A stretch of DNA of 64,000 nt from NCBI RefSeq assembly GCF_004193775.1, contig NC_041019.1:51435928-51499927 (forward strand). The letters are read 5' to 3'. Under the pieces are notes generated by a model. The model searched no databases. It was not told where the DNA came from and saw only the letters and a program-made list of their open reading frames with translations. The DNA comes from Glycine soja. Taxonomy: Eukaryota; Streptophyta; Magnoliopsida; Fabales; Fabaceae. Below are positions 51,262-63,101 of this stretch, in pieces (the first letter of the stretch is position 1; each line of letters starts with the position of its first letter). A program made the position numbers and the translations under genes.

Positions 51262-54200
51262 TTAGAGGTCTCTCCTACTACGGGCAAGATCACTTGTAAA
51301 ATCATCATCTTTTTCACACTGTTCCAAGAATTTTTTATAACCAGGTTTATAAGCAACAACAAGACGTAGGTACTTCGCAGCTTCGGCCTTTTGACCTGCA
51401 TCAAATAGAGTGCTGCATATCCAACCAATCCAATCCAATGAGCAAGATAGAAATAGCTGTGTTTGAAGGGGGAATTTCAACACTAAGAACCTGTTTGGAT
51501 AAGTTTCTCTAGAAGCTCTTCAAGGAGAAAAAAATAAGAAAAAAATAATGAAACAAGTTTTTCCATAAACTAAAATGAGCTTTCCATTTGTTAACCATTA
51601 ACTAATTTGTATATGTCTTCTCATTTTTAAAGAAGTTATATGAGAAAACTTTTACAAATTAGCTAATGGAGAGTTCATTTTGACTTATAAAAAACTCATA
51701 TCATTATTTTCTTCTTACTTTCTTCTCTTAGAAGTACTTTTAAAGAAGCTTATTCAGGCAGTCCCTAAATTTAGCTAATAAATTGTACCTGGCAAGCAAC
51801 AGTAACCCATCAAAATAATAGCCTTTGCTAGTAGGATCTTCTGGCTCCTGCATATTTGCTACTCTTTCAAAGTGTGCCCGTCCTTCGGCCCTCTTTCCCT
51901 GCCATACGGCAAATTGAAGAAAATGAAAATCATAGCAAATCCTATTGAACATCTACAACTTCTAAAATTGTCATTCATATTGCCTGCCGTTAGGAAAAGA
52001 GGTGCAATTATCTTTCAGGTAACAAGATAATGTATCAGGTTTGGCCATGCAAGACATGCATTCGACTCACAAGGTATCTAAAGATTCCCTCTGTCAAATG
52101 CATATTCAAGCCTTCTTTAACCATATATCCAAAAACCTGTTGACAAAAGTTTTCTCAGAGAACAATGTGTTTCACCTGCCGTTCGCAGGCAATTCCAGCC
52201 CACTGGGATGAAAGAATCAAAAGATCAACTTCTTCCGCATCAGCTGAATGTCCAGCAAGAGAAAGCTAATGAAAAAATCAGAAAATAATTAGGGGTTGAC
52301 AGCACAAACCAAGTGAAATAAGACAAGAATTTTCTGATAGAAACAAATGAAAAAGAGCAATGCAACAGATCATAATTCACAGACAACTGCAAATACTTGA
52401 CATAGATAAACCAGCAAAACAAATCAAAAACAACATTTTTGCAAGTATGATTCATACTTTTGATATTGCACGCTCAAAGTACTCATTAGCTTCATCATTT
52501 ACATGTTTCAGCAATAGAACCCGTCCCATCAAAACTAAAGCTCGTACATAGTCAGGGTCCTTATCAAGGGCTAGTCTGTAGATGGAATTAAATGTAATGT
52601 ACCATCAACCAGAGATAAAGCTTAAAAATATAGCAAAGCGTCTCCTTTCCAATTTTTCTCCCTCACTCTGAACAAACTAAAAAGGACAACTTACTTTAGT
52701 AAAGGAATTGCACTTTCTTTATCATCACTGTTTAAAAATGGGACTGCAAGCTGTAAACAATCAAACCATTAATTAATCACATTCTAAGAGCCAATTTGAT
52801 TTTAATGATATATCACACGTCATATATTCTAATGTTCTTATTCACTCACAGTAACCAGTTCTTTAGGGGACATCTCCTCTATAGGTATTCTATGCCACTT
52901 TTCAGGTGAATCCAGAGGATTTTTTTCAGGCGAAACAGTTTCCTTGGTAGCTGCTGTTGGAATATTATCTTGTAACCCTGGTGAAGGAGCTGTTTTAGAA
53001 GCAGCAATTTGCTCAGAAGCTCCCTTTTGACTATTGTCTAGTAACCCCAACTTTGCAAGGACAGCAGGATGTCTAAGGGTTATTTGCTGCAAAGTTTATT
53101 GTTTGTTGGATCAACTTTAAGAGTTATAGTACAATATGGTCCAAACTAAAATAACCTAAAAATGCACAAGGTTTTCCTACTTACCTGAATGAGGGTTAAT
53201 GAACTATTGGTAACCCAATAGAGCTGGCTGCCCTGAAAGAGTATATTAGAGTATAATATTACTACAACCTTCATGACAAGAAGAGATGGAATATGTTTAC
53301 CATAAAATACAGTTGGATTGAATAATGGGACATGCAATAGGGAATGTAGTAGTGAAGTGACAATATACTAATCTTGTAGAACATTATTAGAAAAAATTAT
53401 AACTGAAAGTTCCCCCTTTTCTTTGACCAGGGAAATTAACCTACAAATGTGAGTTCAGAAACTGTGACCACAACCTGCACCTTTGGTTTCAAAATATGAT
53501 AATGCACCACTAGACTTAAATGTTGCTGAAAGTTAACTCTATTTACTAATATAGTTGAGCTGATTCAAGTTGTTTCGCTAATCAGATATTCAGATTCAAG
53601 TTGTGGGGCCTTTGGGGTGCCTGAGCAGTGGACTTATGGTGCATCCAGTTATCTCAACTGTGGATTGATGTCTTTTCCTTTCACATATCTTGGCATACCT
53701 ATTGGTGCTAATCCTAGAAGATGTCAGATGTGGGAACCTTTAATCAATAAGTGTGAGAGAAAACTGGCAGGATGGAAACAGAGACACTTGTCTTTTGGGG
53801 GGAGAGTGATTCTCATAAATTCAGTGCTAACATCTATTCCAATTTATTTTCTATCTTTTTTCAGGGTCCCTAGGCAGGTGATTAGCAAGATAACCAGATT
53901 ACAAAGGAACTTCTTATGGGGTGGTGCAGCTGATCAAAATAAGATCCCTTGGATCAAGTGGGAAAAGGTGTGTTTGCCAAAGGAACAAGGTGGGTTGGGA
54001 GTCAAGGATATCATCTCGTTCAACACATCATTATTAGGAAAATGGAAATGGGAGATGTTTCAGAATCAGGAGGAGACTTGGGCTAGAGTCCTTGAATCGA
54101 AGTATGGAGGATGGAGGAGTCTTGATGGAGCTTCGAGGGCTAGTACTGAATCATCATGGTGGAGGGATCTAAAGATAGTAAATCAAAGCATGAATCAAGG

Positions 54201-57200
54201 TCAACAGCTGAATAGGTTGATATTGTGGAGGGTCGGATGTGGGGACAAGTTTAAGTTTTGGGAGGATAGGTGGATAGGCGGAGACAACTGCTTGGCTGAT
54301 AAATATCCTAGATTGTATACCATATCAGCTCAAAAACATCATTTCATCCATCAAATAGGTGCTGCGAAAGAAGGTGGGTGGGAATGGAGTCTTAAGTGGA
54401 GGAGACCTTTGTTTGATAGCGAGATAGATATGGCGGTAGCTTTTCTCCAACAGCTGGAAGGGTTCACAATCAGGCCGGAATTAAGTGACCAATGGAAATG
54501 GGCAGCAGAGCCTAGTGGCTGTTATTCGACTAAGAGTGCATATAAGGCATTACATCATGTCACAGTGGGAGAAGAGCAGGATGGAAAGTTCAAGGAATTA
54601 TGGAAGCTTAGGGTCCCATTGAAAGTGGCTATCTTCGCGTGGAGGTTGATTCAAGACAAACTGCCAACTAAAGCCAATTTGAGAAAGAAGCGGGTTGAGT
54701 TACAAGAGTACTTGTGCCCCTTATGCAGATCTGTGGAAGAGACTGCAAGTCACTTATTTTTCCACTGCAGTAAAGTTAGTCCTCTATGGTGGGAATCACA
54801 GTCTTGGGTAAATATGATGGGTGTTTTCCCTTATCAGCCGGATCAGCATTTTAGTCAGCATATCTTTGGAGCTTCCGTAGGGCTGCAGGGAAAAAGATGG
54901 CAGTGGTGGTGGTTCGCTCTCACTTACTCGATTTGGAAGCATAGGAACAGCATCATTTTCTCCAATGCTAATTTTGACGCTCATAAATTAATGGATGATG
55001 CAGTGTTTATTTTATGGACATGGCTCAGATGTTTTGAAAAAGATTTCTCTCTACATTTCAATCAATGGTCTTCAAATCTCAAAGATGCTTTTCTTAGGAC
55101 AGCATCATAGGTTTAGAGTATAGCTCCAAGTCTTATTTGAGTAGTTTTTGGGATATTTCAGCTACTGTATCATTGTCTGTCCAAAACTACTTGTAATATG
55201 GCTCTAAATCTGTATATTTTAGTACCTCTGGTACTCATCTATAATATATTTAATTTTGCTGAGCAAAAAAAAAAAAAAGAAGAAATGGCAATAGTATCTG
55301 ATAGATTGTAAAGAAATTGTAGCTTATATTAAAAAAATAAAGCCCTAGGTCTCCTTAATCTTCTTCAACCACACCTCAGTGTCTACAGATTTCTTGCGTG
55401 TCAGCATGTCAGGTCATTTAGAAAGAAGATAGTTCCAAAGTGCAATTTTATTCATAAAAATATGTAGTGACTCCTATTTTTTTTATTAGAACCGAAGTCT
55501 TTGAATCCATGAATAACCATCTCTTTTGTATGGTCTAGAATTGTAAATTGTCAGAATACATCATAAAAGATGTCACCTATCAACTGAAAAGAGAGTTTAA
55601 AGAGAAAGTGCACTTTGACCAAAATCTCAAGTTTCAACCAGTATAAAAATGCCATAGTAAGAGGAAAAAAATGTTATCCAACATTAACATACTAACAACA
55701 CAAAACATGTAAGGACTAAAGTTACCTGAGGAATGCAAAAACCCGTGATAGCTATAGGTATCGTTAGAAAGTCCAAGTATTGCTTATAAAACTGCAGCAA
55801 CAAAGGCATCTCTCACTTAATGGTAGAACTACTGTATTCTAAATTGATGAATAGAATAAATTCCCTTATATCACAACATATAAACAACATTCTTAAACAG
55901 TAAAATGAAATTAGTAGATTCATATCACAGAAAATGTATAACTACAAAATCAAGCATAAACTCCAGTTTTGCCCAAGAGCAATACAATAGTAATAGATTA
56001 GAAGTACTGAAGAAGTTATACTCACTTTGGCTAATAAGTCAAAAATATCCCGTGTTTCTGCAACCAAAGGTTTCCTAAAGGATATCTGATAAATCAATAA
56101 ATACGAATTAGTACACATTCTATGACTGGCTAGTCCTTGCCCCTTGCAAAATGAAAAAGAGAATTAAGGTACAATAGCATAAGCTAAACAAATCCCAAAC
56201 AAAAGCAGGAAATCCATCCAACTATACATCAAACTATGATCTGGCCATTTATAGCACATGAAATATTAAGAACTGTTTAGTTTTAAAAAATGTTTTCTGT
56301 TTCCATTATCCGTTTCACTTTTAATTACAAAGTTGTCACCTTGTTTTCATTTTACAAAAGTTTTACAGAAAACAGTGAAGACAATAAAATGAAAACATGG
56401 TGGCCTTTTTTGTAATTAAAAGTGAAAATAGAAAACATTATGTATTGATAGCACCATTAAACCAAGCAATGTAGCTTGTTTAATGTATGAGATAAACAAT
56501 AAAATGAAAACATGGTAGCCTTTTTTGTAATTAAAAGTGAAAATAGAAAACATTATGTATTGATAGCACCATTAAGCCAAGCAATGTAGCTTGTTTAATG
56601 TATGAGATAAAAACTAATACGAAGTTTGATTCCTTATTATAGGCAGAATAATAGAGCCAGTAGACCAATAATAGATATCAGATTACGACTTGATTAATCA
56701 CTTGCCGTTAACCAATTGCTTTTGGATCCATCAACTTTGCCAGCTATTTTGGTTTTGGCAATTCTACCTTTATTATATCAACTAGGCTAAAATATCTTGT
56801 TAAACACTTGGCTTGGCTCAACTACATCCAACCCTTATGAAGAGGGTTGCTGCCACAACAGAATGACAGACTCCGATTCATTTAAAAAAAAAAAAAATCG
56901 CCTTCATAAGAATGACTTTAATGCACGTGAACATGAATATGGGGGTAAGACAACAAAAGATAAGTAGCACTATATTTTTAAGGTTATATCCCTCATGTAT
57001 ATGATTCAGTACTCCATTACCTGAACAGTGACGTAGTGCAAACCAGCAATCAGAAAAGGGAAGATGAACCCTGAATAACCATGAGAGAGTTCTGTTAAAT
57101 TCTGGAACCATAAAGCACCGCCCTGCGACATATTTAACAAGTTTAAATCTTCAGCAACAGTGAGTGTCTGTATGCATATGACGCTTGTACCTGTCAACAC

Positions 57201-60200
57201 TCAAGACTACTGTTGAAATTATGAGGTTTTAGGCATATTGAAAACATTGAATTGATATTAAAACGTAATTATGAAAATTATGCTCACAAAATATGAAGAT
57301 ACATAAAGCACATACACAATGTCCAAACAGCATTTTATTAAGTTAGTGCATTACACAATCAAAACCAGGGTGACCATCCAGTGACATCTTCCTTATGCTA
57401 ATCATCCACAAGAAAAAGCACGGAACCTGGAGAAAAATAATAGACCAAAAGTCAAAATTATGATGAAACTTTTGTGAAGCAGCATTATGACCATATTACT
57501 TTTTTCTTCCTTATCTGGCTTATCCTGATTCCTGATTATCAAAAATCAAATTAGTTTCTACAACTTTCTTTACAACATCAACATTCCAAATGACAAATTG
57601 ATAGAAGAATTGTGAGCACTGTTTTTCGAGGAACCAGGGACCTCCAAGGGAAAAGGTAAGTAGAGAGAAAAGCTGATATTTCATTGATGATGCTGAATTA
57701 TTACATAGTATTATTTATACTGATTTTCTCACTAACAGAATTTGTCCTTTTGTGTACAGAGAATATCAGGAATTTGTTGTGCTTGTCTCCCTGCTATACT
57801 ACCAGCATCACTCTATCCGATTTGGTGCCCCAGTTTGCATCACACGAAATCTTTAAGGTATGTGGGCCTTGTAATTGCTCTTTTGTTCCTGCTTTCTAAT
57901 TGCACCCCTGTTGTTGTTGCCTTCTTGCTTAGTGTGTTCTCCCCTGTGTCTGTCATTGCTTCTGCTGTGTTCTCACCCTTGCTATAATGTTCTGAACTCC
58001 GTTAACACTAACAGGAAGGAGGCCAAAATTTAGTAAGTGTGAAGTTTATGCAATTATTTGGTGCACTAGGCTGGAGCAGAATACAGTTTTAAGATTGTCT
58101 CTTCACCATTGAATCTTTTTGACAATATTATGTTTTCATACTCCACTTTGATGGTCAGCCCCACAATGTTTCCATTTCAGACTTGAAGTGGTTGACCACC
58201 CCTGCTGCTACCTTATCTATGAGTTTTTCTCTTTCCATCTGTTCCCGTACCCTTTTTGTTCTCTGTTCCATCGTAATAAACCCTAATTGAGTGAAATGAA
58301 AGGAAAATAATTTCCTTGGATACAATAGTCAATTAACAGTTGCCAATGAGAGTAGGCTCAACAAGTAAGATAAAAATGCATCCCAGTAATGGTCCGGGGC
58401 TCCTAGTGGTAGTTTATTGGTAGGTCATCTGTAAGCTTCTGCTCAAGTTTGGCATGGCATGACCATGGAATGGGGCAACTTTATCCCCTCCACCTAAGAT
58501 TTTTTATTTACTTACCACAAAATAAAAGCTAATAGATAAGCAATTCAGTCAAGACATTGATTATGAAGAGAAATGTTAGGAACACACTCTTATTGGTTGA
58601 AATTTATTGAAAATGACAAAATTGTGGGCCGGGGTCCCACATTATATTTAATGATTCTCTCCTGATTTTATTGTTTACAATAAATTTTACCCAACTAGAG
58701 GGAGTGTGTTTGAAAGAATGTGTTGGAGAGTGTGTTTCTAGCACTCCTCTAATTACGAAACATAATTTCTTTCAGATCAAATGAACCTCTTTGACAGAGG
58801 TTTCAGCTTCCAACCAGCTCATGGATGCTCCCTCTAATATTTAGGAAGGTGAAGACAGGCTCAAATATAACAAAAGAACCATCAAAAGTTTTGTTGGAAT
58901 GCTTGAATTCAGTTACTAATTTTCTTTGGTTTAAGTTGTAAAGGTACATCATAAGGTATTGCACAGTCTTTAGAAATAGTAAGCAATAACTAGCAGCACC
59001 CTAATGGCCATATCACTCCATATTCCATAACTTTTTTAAAATGGCAATGCAGCAACATAATCTCTGTCGTAAGTCATCAACAAAAAAAATTTCAATTGAA
59101 CACTATATATTCTGTTCAGGAGGAGTTGCTGTTGTCTTTTCTTTTTCAGATTTTAGACATTCTTTAATTAGCAAACATTGCATTTCTACTGACACTACAT
59201 CACATAACCTGGAAATTTCTTTCATCCTCATCACAACAACAGCTTAGCTTGGAGGTTGCTTTTGGCTGTGATGTTATTAGTAAAGATAATTTGGGAAGAA
59301 GAAGAAGGAAAATACATTGCCGTAGGATTCATCAGCAATGTTTCCCATGAAGAACTAGATATCTCACCTGTACAATGAATGGTACCAGCGGCCACACATA
59401 AGAGGGACATCCAATTGCTTTTCTCTTCTTCTGGAAGAATAGAAACTGACGAATATAACTCTTTCCTGAGAAAGGCGGTGGGAATGGAGGAGGCACTTTA
59501 AGAATTGAAAAATATCAATAACAATTTAAGTAGATGAACTAGAAATGGAACAAAAGAAAAAAGATTTCTTGTATGGGGTAAGGTGAAAAGGAAGTATCCA
59601 GTCCCATTTTCTAATCACAAAAAAAGGAACAAAAAACGCTTTAAAGATAAAGAATAGTCATATACACAAAAAACGAAATGATGCCGAAACAAAGAGGCTT
59701 GTGTGCATGCATGCTCAAAAACACAATCTAATCTATATTTCTATTACACAACATTTGCACACAGTGGTACTGAAAGCTAGGTTGAAACACGATCCAATGC
59801 AACAGAAGTGAGGAAAAAACACAATTAAATAACAGCAACCTAAGCCAGATTGGAAAATAATGTTACATGACTGTAACTTATACCAAGCTAACAAGTGAAC
59901 AACAATCCAATGAGAACAATCAGCACTAACAAAGTACTCATAACCTAATCCTAAATAAACATTTGAAACACAAACAGCATTATACAAGAAAAAAATATAT
60001 TTAAAAAGCGATAATAATCAGCAGCAGCTGCATCATAACTTGCAAACCAGATTCAAATGAATCAACCTAGCGGAACCAATTCATTAAGTTATTAAATTTT
60101 GCTTCCAATTAAAATTGAATATTAGTAACACAATCCAAATAAAACATATTACCGAAAGAGATGCTATGAACTAAATCGAGTAAAGCACATGATACTCACA

Positions 60201-60790
60201 TTTAGGAAAAAACTCTCCAATGGTTTTAAGCTTGTGAAGTGATAAAATCAGAGGACAAAGAACAACAATTCTGAGAGCCAAAGTAGATGAAATTATAGTT
60301 AACCACCTGAAATTCAATTACTGGATTAACACGAACGTTCGGTTCGGAATCGAAAAATTGAACTGATAAACAAGCGTTATAGTAATTAGTAGCATTAGCA
60401 GCAAGAAAGAGTAGACCTATTAGCTTACCACGGAAATCCAGAAAGATCGTGAAACGACTCGAGCATCGAAATCGCGGCGCGAACGGGAAAAACGGCGTCG
60501 TCTTCGCCGCCGCCACTAGTATCAGCAATCACTTTCAGAAGCTCCGAGTTAAGCGGTGAGTCGACACCGAACGAGTTCAGCTCCGGTTCTCGATTGTCCG
60601 AAATGTGAGAGGAGAAAGCGCGTGAGCGGAACGCGTCGAGAAAGGCGAGGGTTGGAGAGTGAGGTGATGCGGGAGCGGGAAGCGGAGGAGGGAGAGGAGA
60701 GGAGAGGACACGTGGAGGAGAGAGGAGGGAGAGGGAGGAGGACGGCCGCGCGCGGCAGAGGCGAGAAAAGAGCGCCGCCGCAGTCGCCAT
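51262..60790 (-). CDS. OXA2: OXA2/ALBINO3-like membrane insertase with C-terminal TPR repeats, probably mitochondrial
   Basis: Fifteen exons: 60429-60790, 60200-60306, 59368-59495, 57355-57426, 57021-57122, 56026-56085, 55726-55791, 53185-53232, 52850-53086, 52695-52750, 52458-52575, 52176-52265, 52071-52136, 51789-51898, 51262-51412. They total 1773 nt and 590 aa. The Arg/Ser/Pro-rich N-terminus fits an organelle presequence. The YidC/Oxa1 core (~118-315) has hydrophobic segments around LALRIVVLCPLILSLHKLK (the Arg is typical), YVWPLVPFIVQVPCFFLWM, GFIFPFLIAGLHYVTVQ and FLTIPIAITGFCIPQ with QLYWVTNSSLTL. A Pro/Ser-rich linker is followed by TPR-like helices (KHVNDEANEYFERAISK, GKRAEGRAHFERVA, GQKAEAAKYLRLVVAYKP). 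Plant OXA2 proteins insert mitochondrial inner-membrane proteins and help build cytochrome oxidase. Exon 14 could instead start at 51952 (+18 aa). Confidence 0.9.
51487..51765. mobile_element. Tourist-like MITE in OXA2 intron 14 (complete)
   Basis: 279 bp flanked by TAA on both sides. The left end GAACCTGTTTGGATAAG and the reversed right end GGGACTGCCTGAATAAG are imperfect inverted repeats, continuing into TTTCT/CTTCT. TAA target duplication fits PIF/Harbinger. The duplicated block stops inside this element. Confidence 0.7.
53596..55278 (+). mobile_element. 5'-truncated L1-type LINE in OXA2 intron 7, antisense to the gene
   Basis: An open frame runs from ~53596 to a stop ending 55110, with no ATG at its beginning. 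It starts inside the reverse transcriptase C-terminal region (GAFGVPEQW, FTYLGIPIGANPR, LSFGGRVILINSVL, QGGLGVKD) and ends in the zf-RVT zinc-binding region (LWKLRVPLKVAIFAWRLI, CPLCRSVEETASHLFFHC). Reverse transcriptase catalytic motifs and endonuclease are missing. A ~150-bp 3' UTR and a 14-base poly-A (55265-55278) follow. The frame is free of stops over ~500 codons, suggesting a fairly recent insertion. No clear target duplication was found. Confidence 0.9.
56289..56354. repeat. Inverted arm facing the 115-bp tandem repeat
   Basis: This stretch (ATGTTTTCTGTTTCC ... TTTTCATTTT) is the approximate reverse complement of the first ~55 bases of each unit of the neighbouring tandem repeat, so the area could fold into a hairpin. 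Confidence 0.7.
56381..56611. repeat. Two tandem copies of a 115-bp unit in OXA2 intron 5
   Basis: Units 56381-56495 and 56496-56610 start ACAATAAAATGAAAACATGG and end GTATGAGATAA. They differ at only a couple of positions (GGTGGCC/GGTAGCC, TAAACC/TAAGCC). The similarity points to a recent local duplication. Confidence 0.85.
57620..58013 (-). mobile_element. Candidate solo LTR, reverse orientation, in OXA2 intron 3
   Basis: Read on the minus strand it begins TGTTAGTGTTAACGG and ends CTCGAAAAACA, with TATAAATA about two-thirds along followed by TGAAATATCAGCTTTTCTCT, like the R-U5 part of plant Copia LTRs. TG..CA ends fit. The flanks (AGCAC and GGAAG) do not match, so no target duplication supports it. 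Confidence 0.45.
58388..58500 (+). mobile_element. Possible SINE-like fragment in OXA2 intron 3
   Basis: GGGGCTCCTAGTGGTAGTTT resembles a tRNA-like head with an A box. The expected B box (TCTGCTCAAG) is poor. Kept as a weak candidate. Confidence 0.3.
58574..58743. mobile_element. MITE-like element in OXA2 intron 3
   Basis: About 170 bp. The left end GTTAGGAACACACTCTT and the reversed right end TGCTAGAAACACACTCTC are imperfect inverted repeats. A second GAGTGTGTTT lies inside. No coding capacity. Confidence 0.55.
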
Positions 60791-62691
60791 CGGCGGCGGA
60801 AACGGAAGGAAGCACCGTACGAGGGCCGAAGTGTAGCTTGGCTTGCTTGAAAATTGAATTCGGAGAAAGTACGGAAAAAATGTTAACAGTTTAATTGAAT
60901 TATCAATGTTTTTAAAATTTTAATTCTTAAGATAATATTTAATTTTTTCACTGTATTATTTTTTCCCTTTCTATATTTGTTCTTTTTTAAAATATATACA
61001 CTTCAGAAAAATATTAAAATAAATTAAGCATGTTTTTAGTCATACAAATGAGGTATTGTTTATTTTTAGTCTTAAAAAAAATTTCATAATAAAGTGAGAA
61101 GTGTTAACAATGTATATTTTTATTACGGTTATTTTAAATTTTTTATTAGTTAAAATTTATTTTAAAAACTATTAAATTATTAATGAAACTCATTAAATAA
61201 GAAATCAAAAGTCACAATTTTTGTAAATTCTGATAAATTTTAGTAAATAACAACAATTGAATTCAAAAGAATATATTGAAAGTGTATTATTGGTGTTTCT
61301 CTTACAAAACTATGTCATGTTTGTCCATATTTTCATAAATAAGAAACCAAAAGAAGGTGACTTTTTGTGAAATAAAAAATTACACCTAAAACATTTCTAA
61401 AAATGAGAAAACAAAAGAACTTAATCTATTTGTAAAAAATAAAAAGTGAATATTTTTAAATTTACAAAGACTGAAAATATATTTAATTCAAAAAAATCAT
61501 TTTAAAAAATGTAGCAGGATTATATTTTACTAATAAGTTATAGACATTTTTATTAAAATAACTAAAAATATTAAACTTTGAATATTAAAAATTAATTAAT
61601 TTGATTTACTTATTTATTAATATTTCAAAAACTATCTTTTTCTGAATTTTCAAAAACTATCATTCATAATATATTATTAAGAAGCACAAAAAGAAATAAA
61701 AAAAGATTATGAAATAAACCGATTTTGTAATGTTAGTTGATTTTTCAAATGTTCTTGCATAATGAATGGATGAATTATCTAAAATGATAAGAAAAACATT
61801 CTTCATTACTCCCCAATCAGTAAAAAAAAAAAAAAACAAGTATGTTCTTGAACTCCAATCCAATGGGGGTAGAGGCATGTGCCAAAATTTAAGAATTTTA
61901 CTACTTAGCTTCTAACCTTTGTCAATCAAATAAGTTGTCAAAGATATATAACCTTAATAGTACAAGTTATTCAATTGGCAGTTAAGCGTATGGAAGATGA
62001 AGACTTAGCTTGTCTAAAGGTAGCCCCAAAATTTGTCATCCTCGTTTGTATTCTTTTTGTCGAAGCTAACATGCAACAAGTGGAGATAATTAAAACATGT
62101 CTAAATTTGTCTTGCTTGAGTTTTGGCCACTAAGTTGATCCCTTAAAAACCAAAGTCTTGTTTTTCTAAAAATGTCAAGTGGAATGTTTGCAATCATCTT
62201 GTTGGAGTTATTTTAATTCAACAAGACAGTAGAATGAAACACTTTTAGTAGCAACATTGAAAAGACTTCCAAAAGACTTAATATAGTTGGATAACTATCA
62301 GAATTGATTCTGGAACTAAAATCATGGTGAAAAAAACTATTTTATTGTTTTGACTTTCAATTTTTTTTGGAATTGATTATGGAAAAATTGAATCTGATCC
62401 AAAAATATTATTAGTAGTGGTTAAGCATGACACCTTTCTATGGCAGGTTATCTCCTCCTTTCCAGAGCAAATATTCAAGCCCTTTTTAGCTATTTTGTGC
62501 ACTCTATGTGGTTACCTAGGAGGCTAGGAACATATGTGAGAAATTCGATAAATATTGCAAATATTTTGTTTAGAGAGATCTTACTAATAAGCGAAGAATA
62601 CAAATAATGACATGTCTAGATATTTGTAAAGTTTAAGCTAAAAGATAAGATGCATGTACATTGAGAATTGAATTTTTATCACTAAAATTTA
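60791..62691. other. OXA2 promoter side and AT-rich spacer
   Basis: A short GC-rich leader next to the OXA2 start codon gives way at ~60880 to very AT-rich spacer with no supported gene. Confidence 0.5.
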
Positions 62692-63101
62692 GGTGACTTA
62701 AATGCAAAGTGGAAGATTGTATTTTACTAGATGAAATTTAATTGAATGAATACATTGAAAGTTGTTTTTGTTTCAACTTCCTAGAGAACTTGTTTATTAT
62801 AGTGAGTGACAATTTTCACTATAAATAGAATAGAGAATTAGTGGAGAAACACAACACATGAAAAGAGTGTGTGTGTGAAGATAGATTGTGAAATAAAGTG
62901 ACTTTGTTGGGAGAAAAGTATTTTTGTGTAAGAGTGTTATCATTTCTTGTAACTATTGAGTGGGGTATTCAGGTTTGTAGAGTAATACACTATTTGGGGT
63001 GAGTTACAATCTTGTAATCATTTTTGTGATAGTAAAATACTTTTTGAATCGGTTTCAGGGTGTGAGTAATTTTATTTGTGGAAGCGTTGATTACCCAACA
63101 G
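62692..63101 (+). mobile_element. LTR-retrotransposon fragment: LTR followed by a primer-binding-like site
   Basis: Begins about TGACTTAAATGCAAAG, contains TATAAATA at ~62821, and ends GATTACCCAACA. It is followed at 63103 by TGGTATCAAGGAGTTGATT. The first eight bases TGGTATCA match the initiator-Met tRNA primer site usual for Copia elements; the rest has diverged. The left border is uncertain and no internal gag/pol frame follows, so this is a broken element. Confidence 0.55.

Larger units (their letters stand above)
38530..51711. repeat. Right copy of the ~13.2 kb direct duplication
   Basis: Starts directly after the gap, at the equivalent of 23598, and runs to the equivalent of 36777. Differences from the left copy are dense from 38530 to ~41975 (I count more than twenty, nearly all one-base homopolymer indels). 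They are almost absent from ~42 kb to ~51.3 kb, where the net shift changes only twice. Confidence 0.95.

Noticed and set aside
57684..57987. Two overlapping open frames rich in Cys/Leu
   Set aside because: They fall inside the candidate reverse LTR and show no protein family resemblance.
60556..60894. 112-codon Arg/Glu-rich plus-strand frame
   Set aside because: Antisense shadow of the GC-rich first exon of OXA2.
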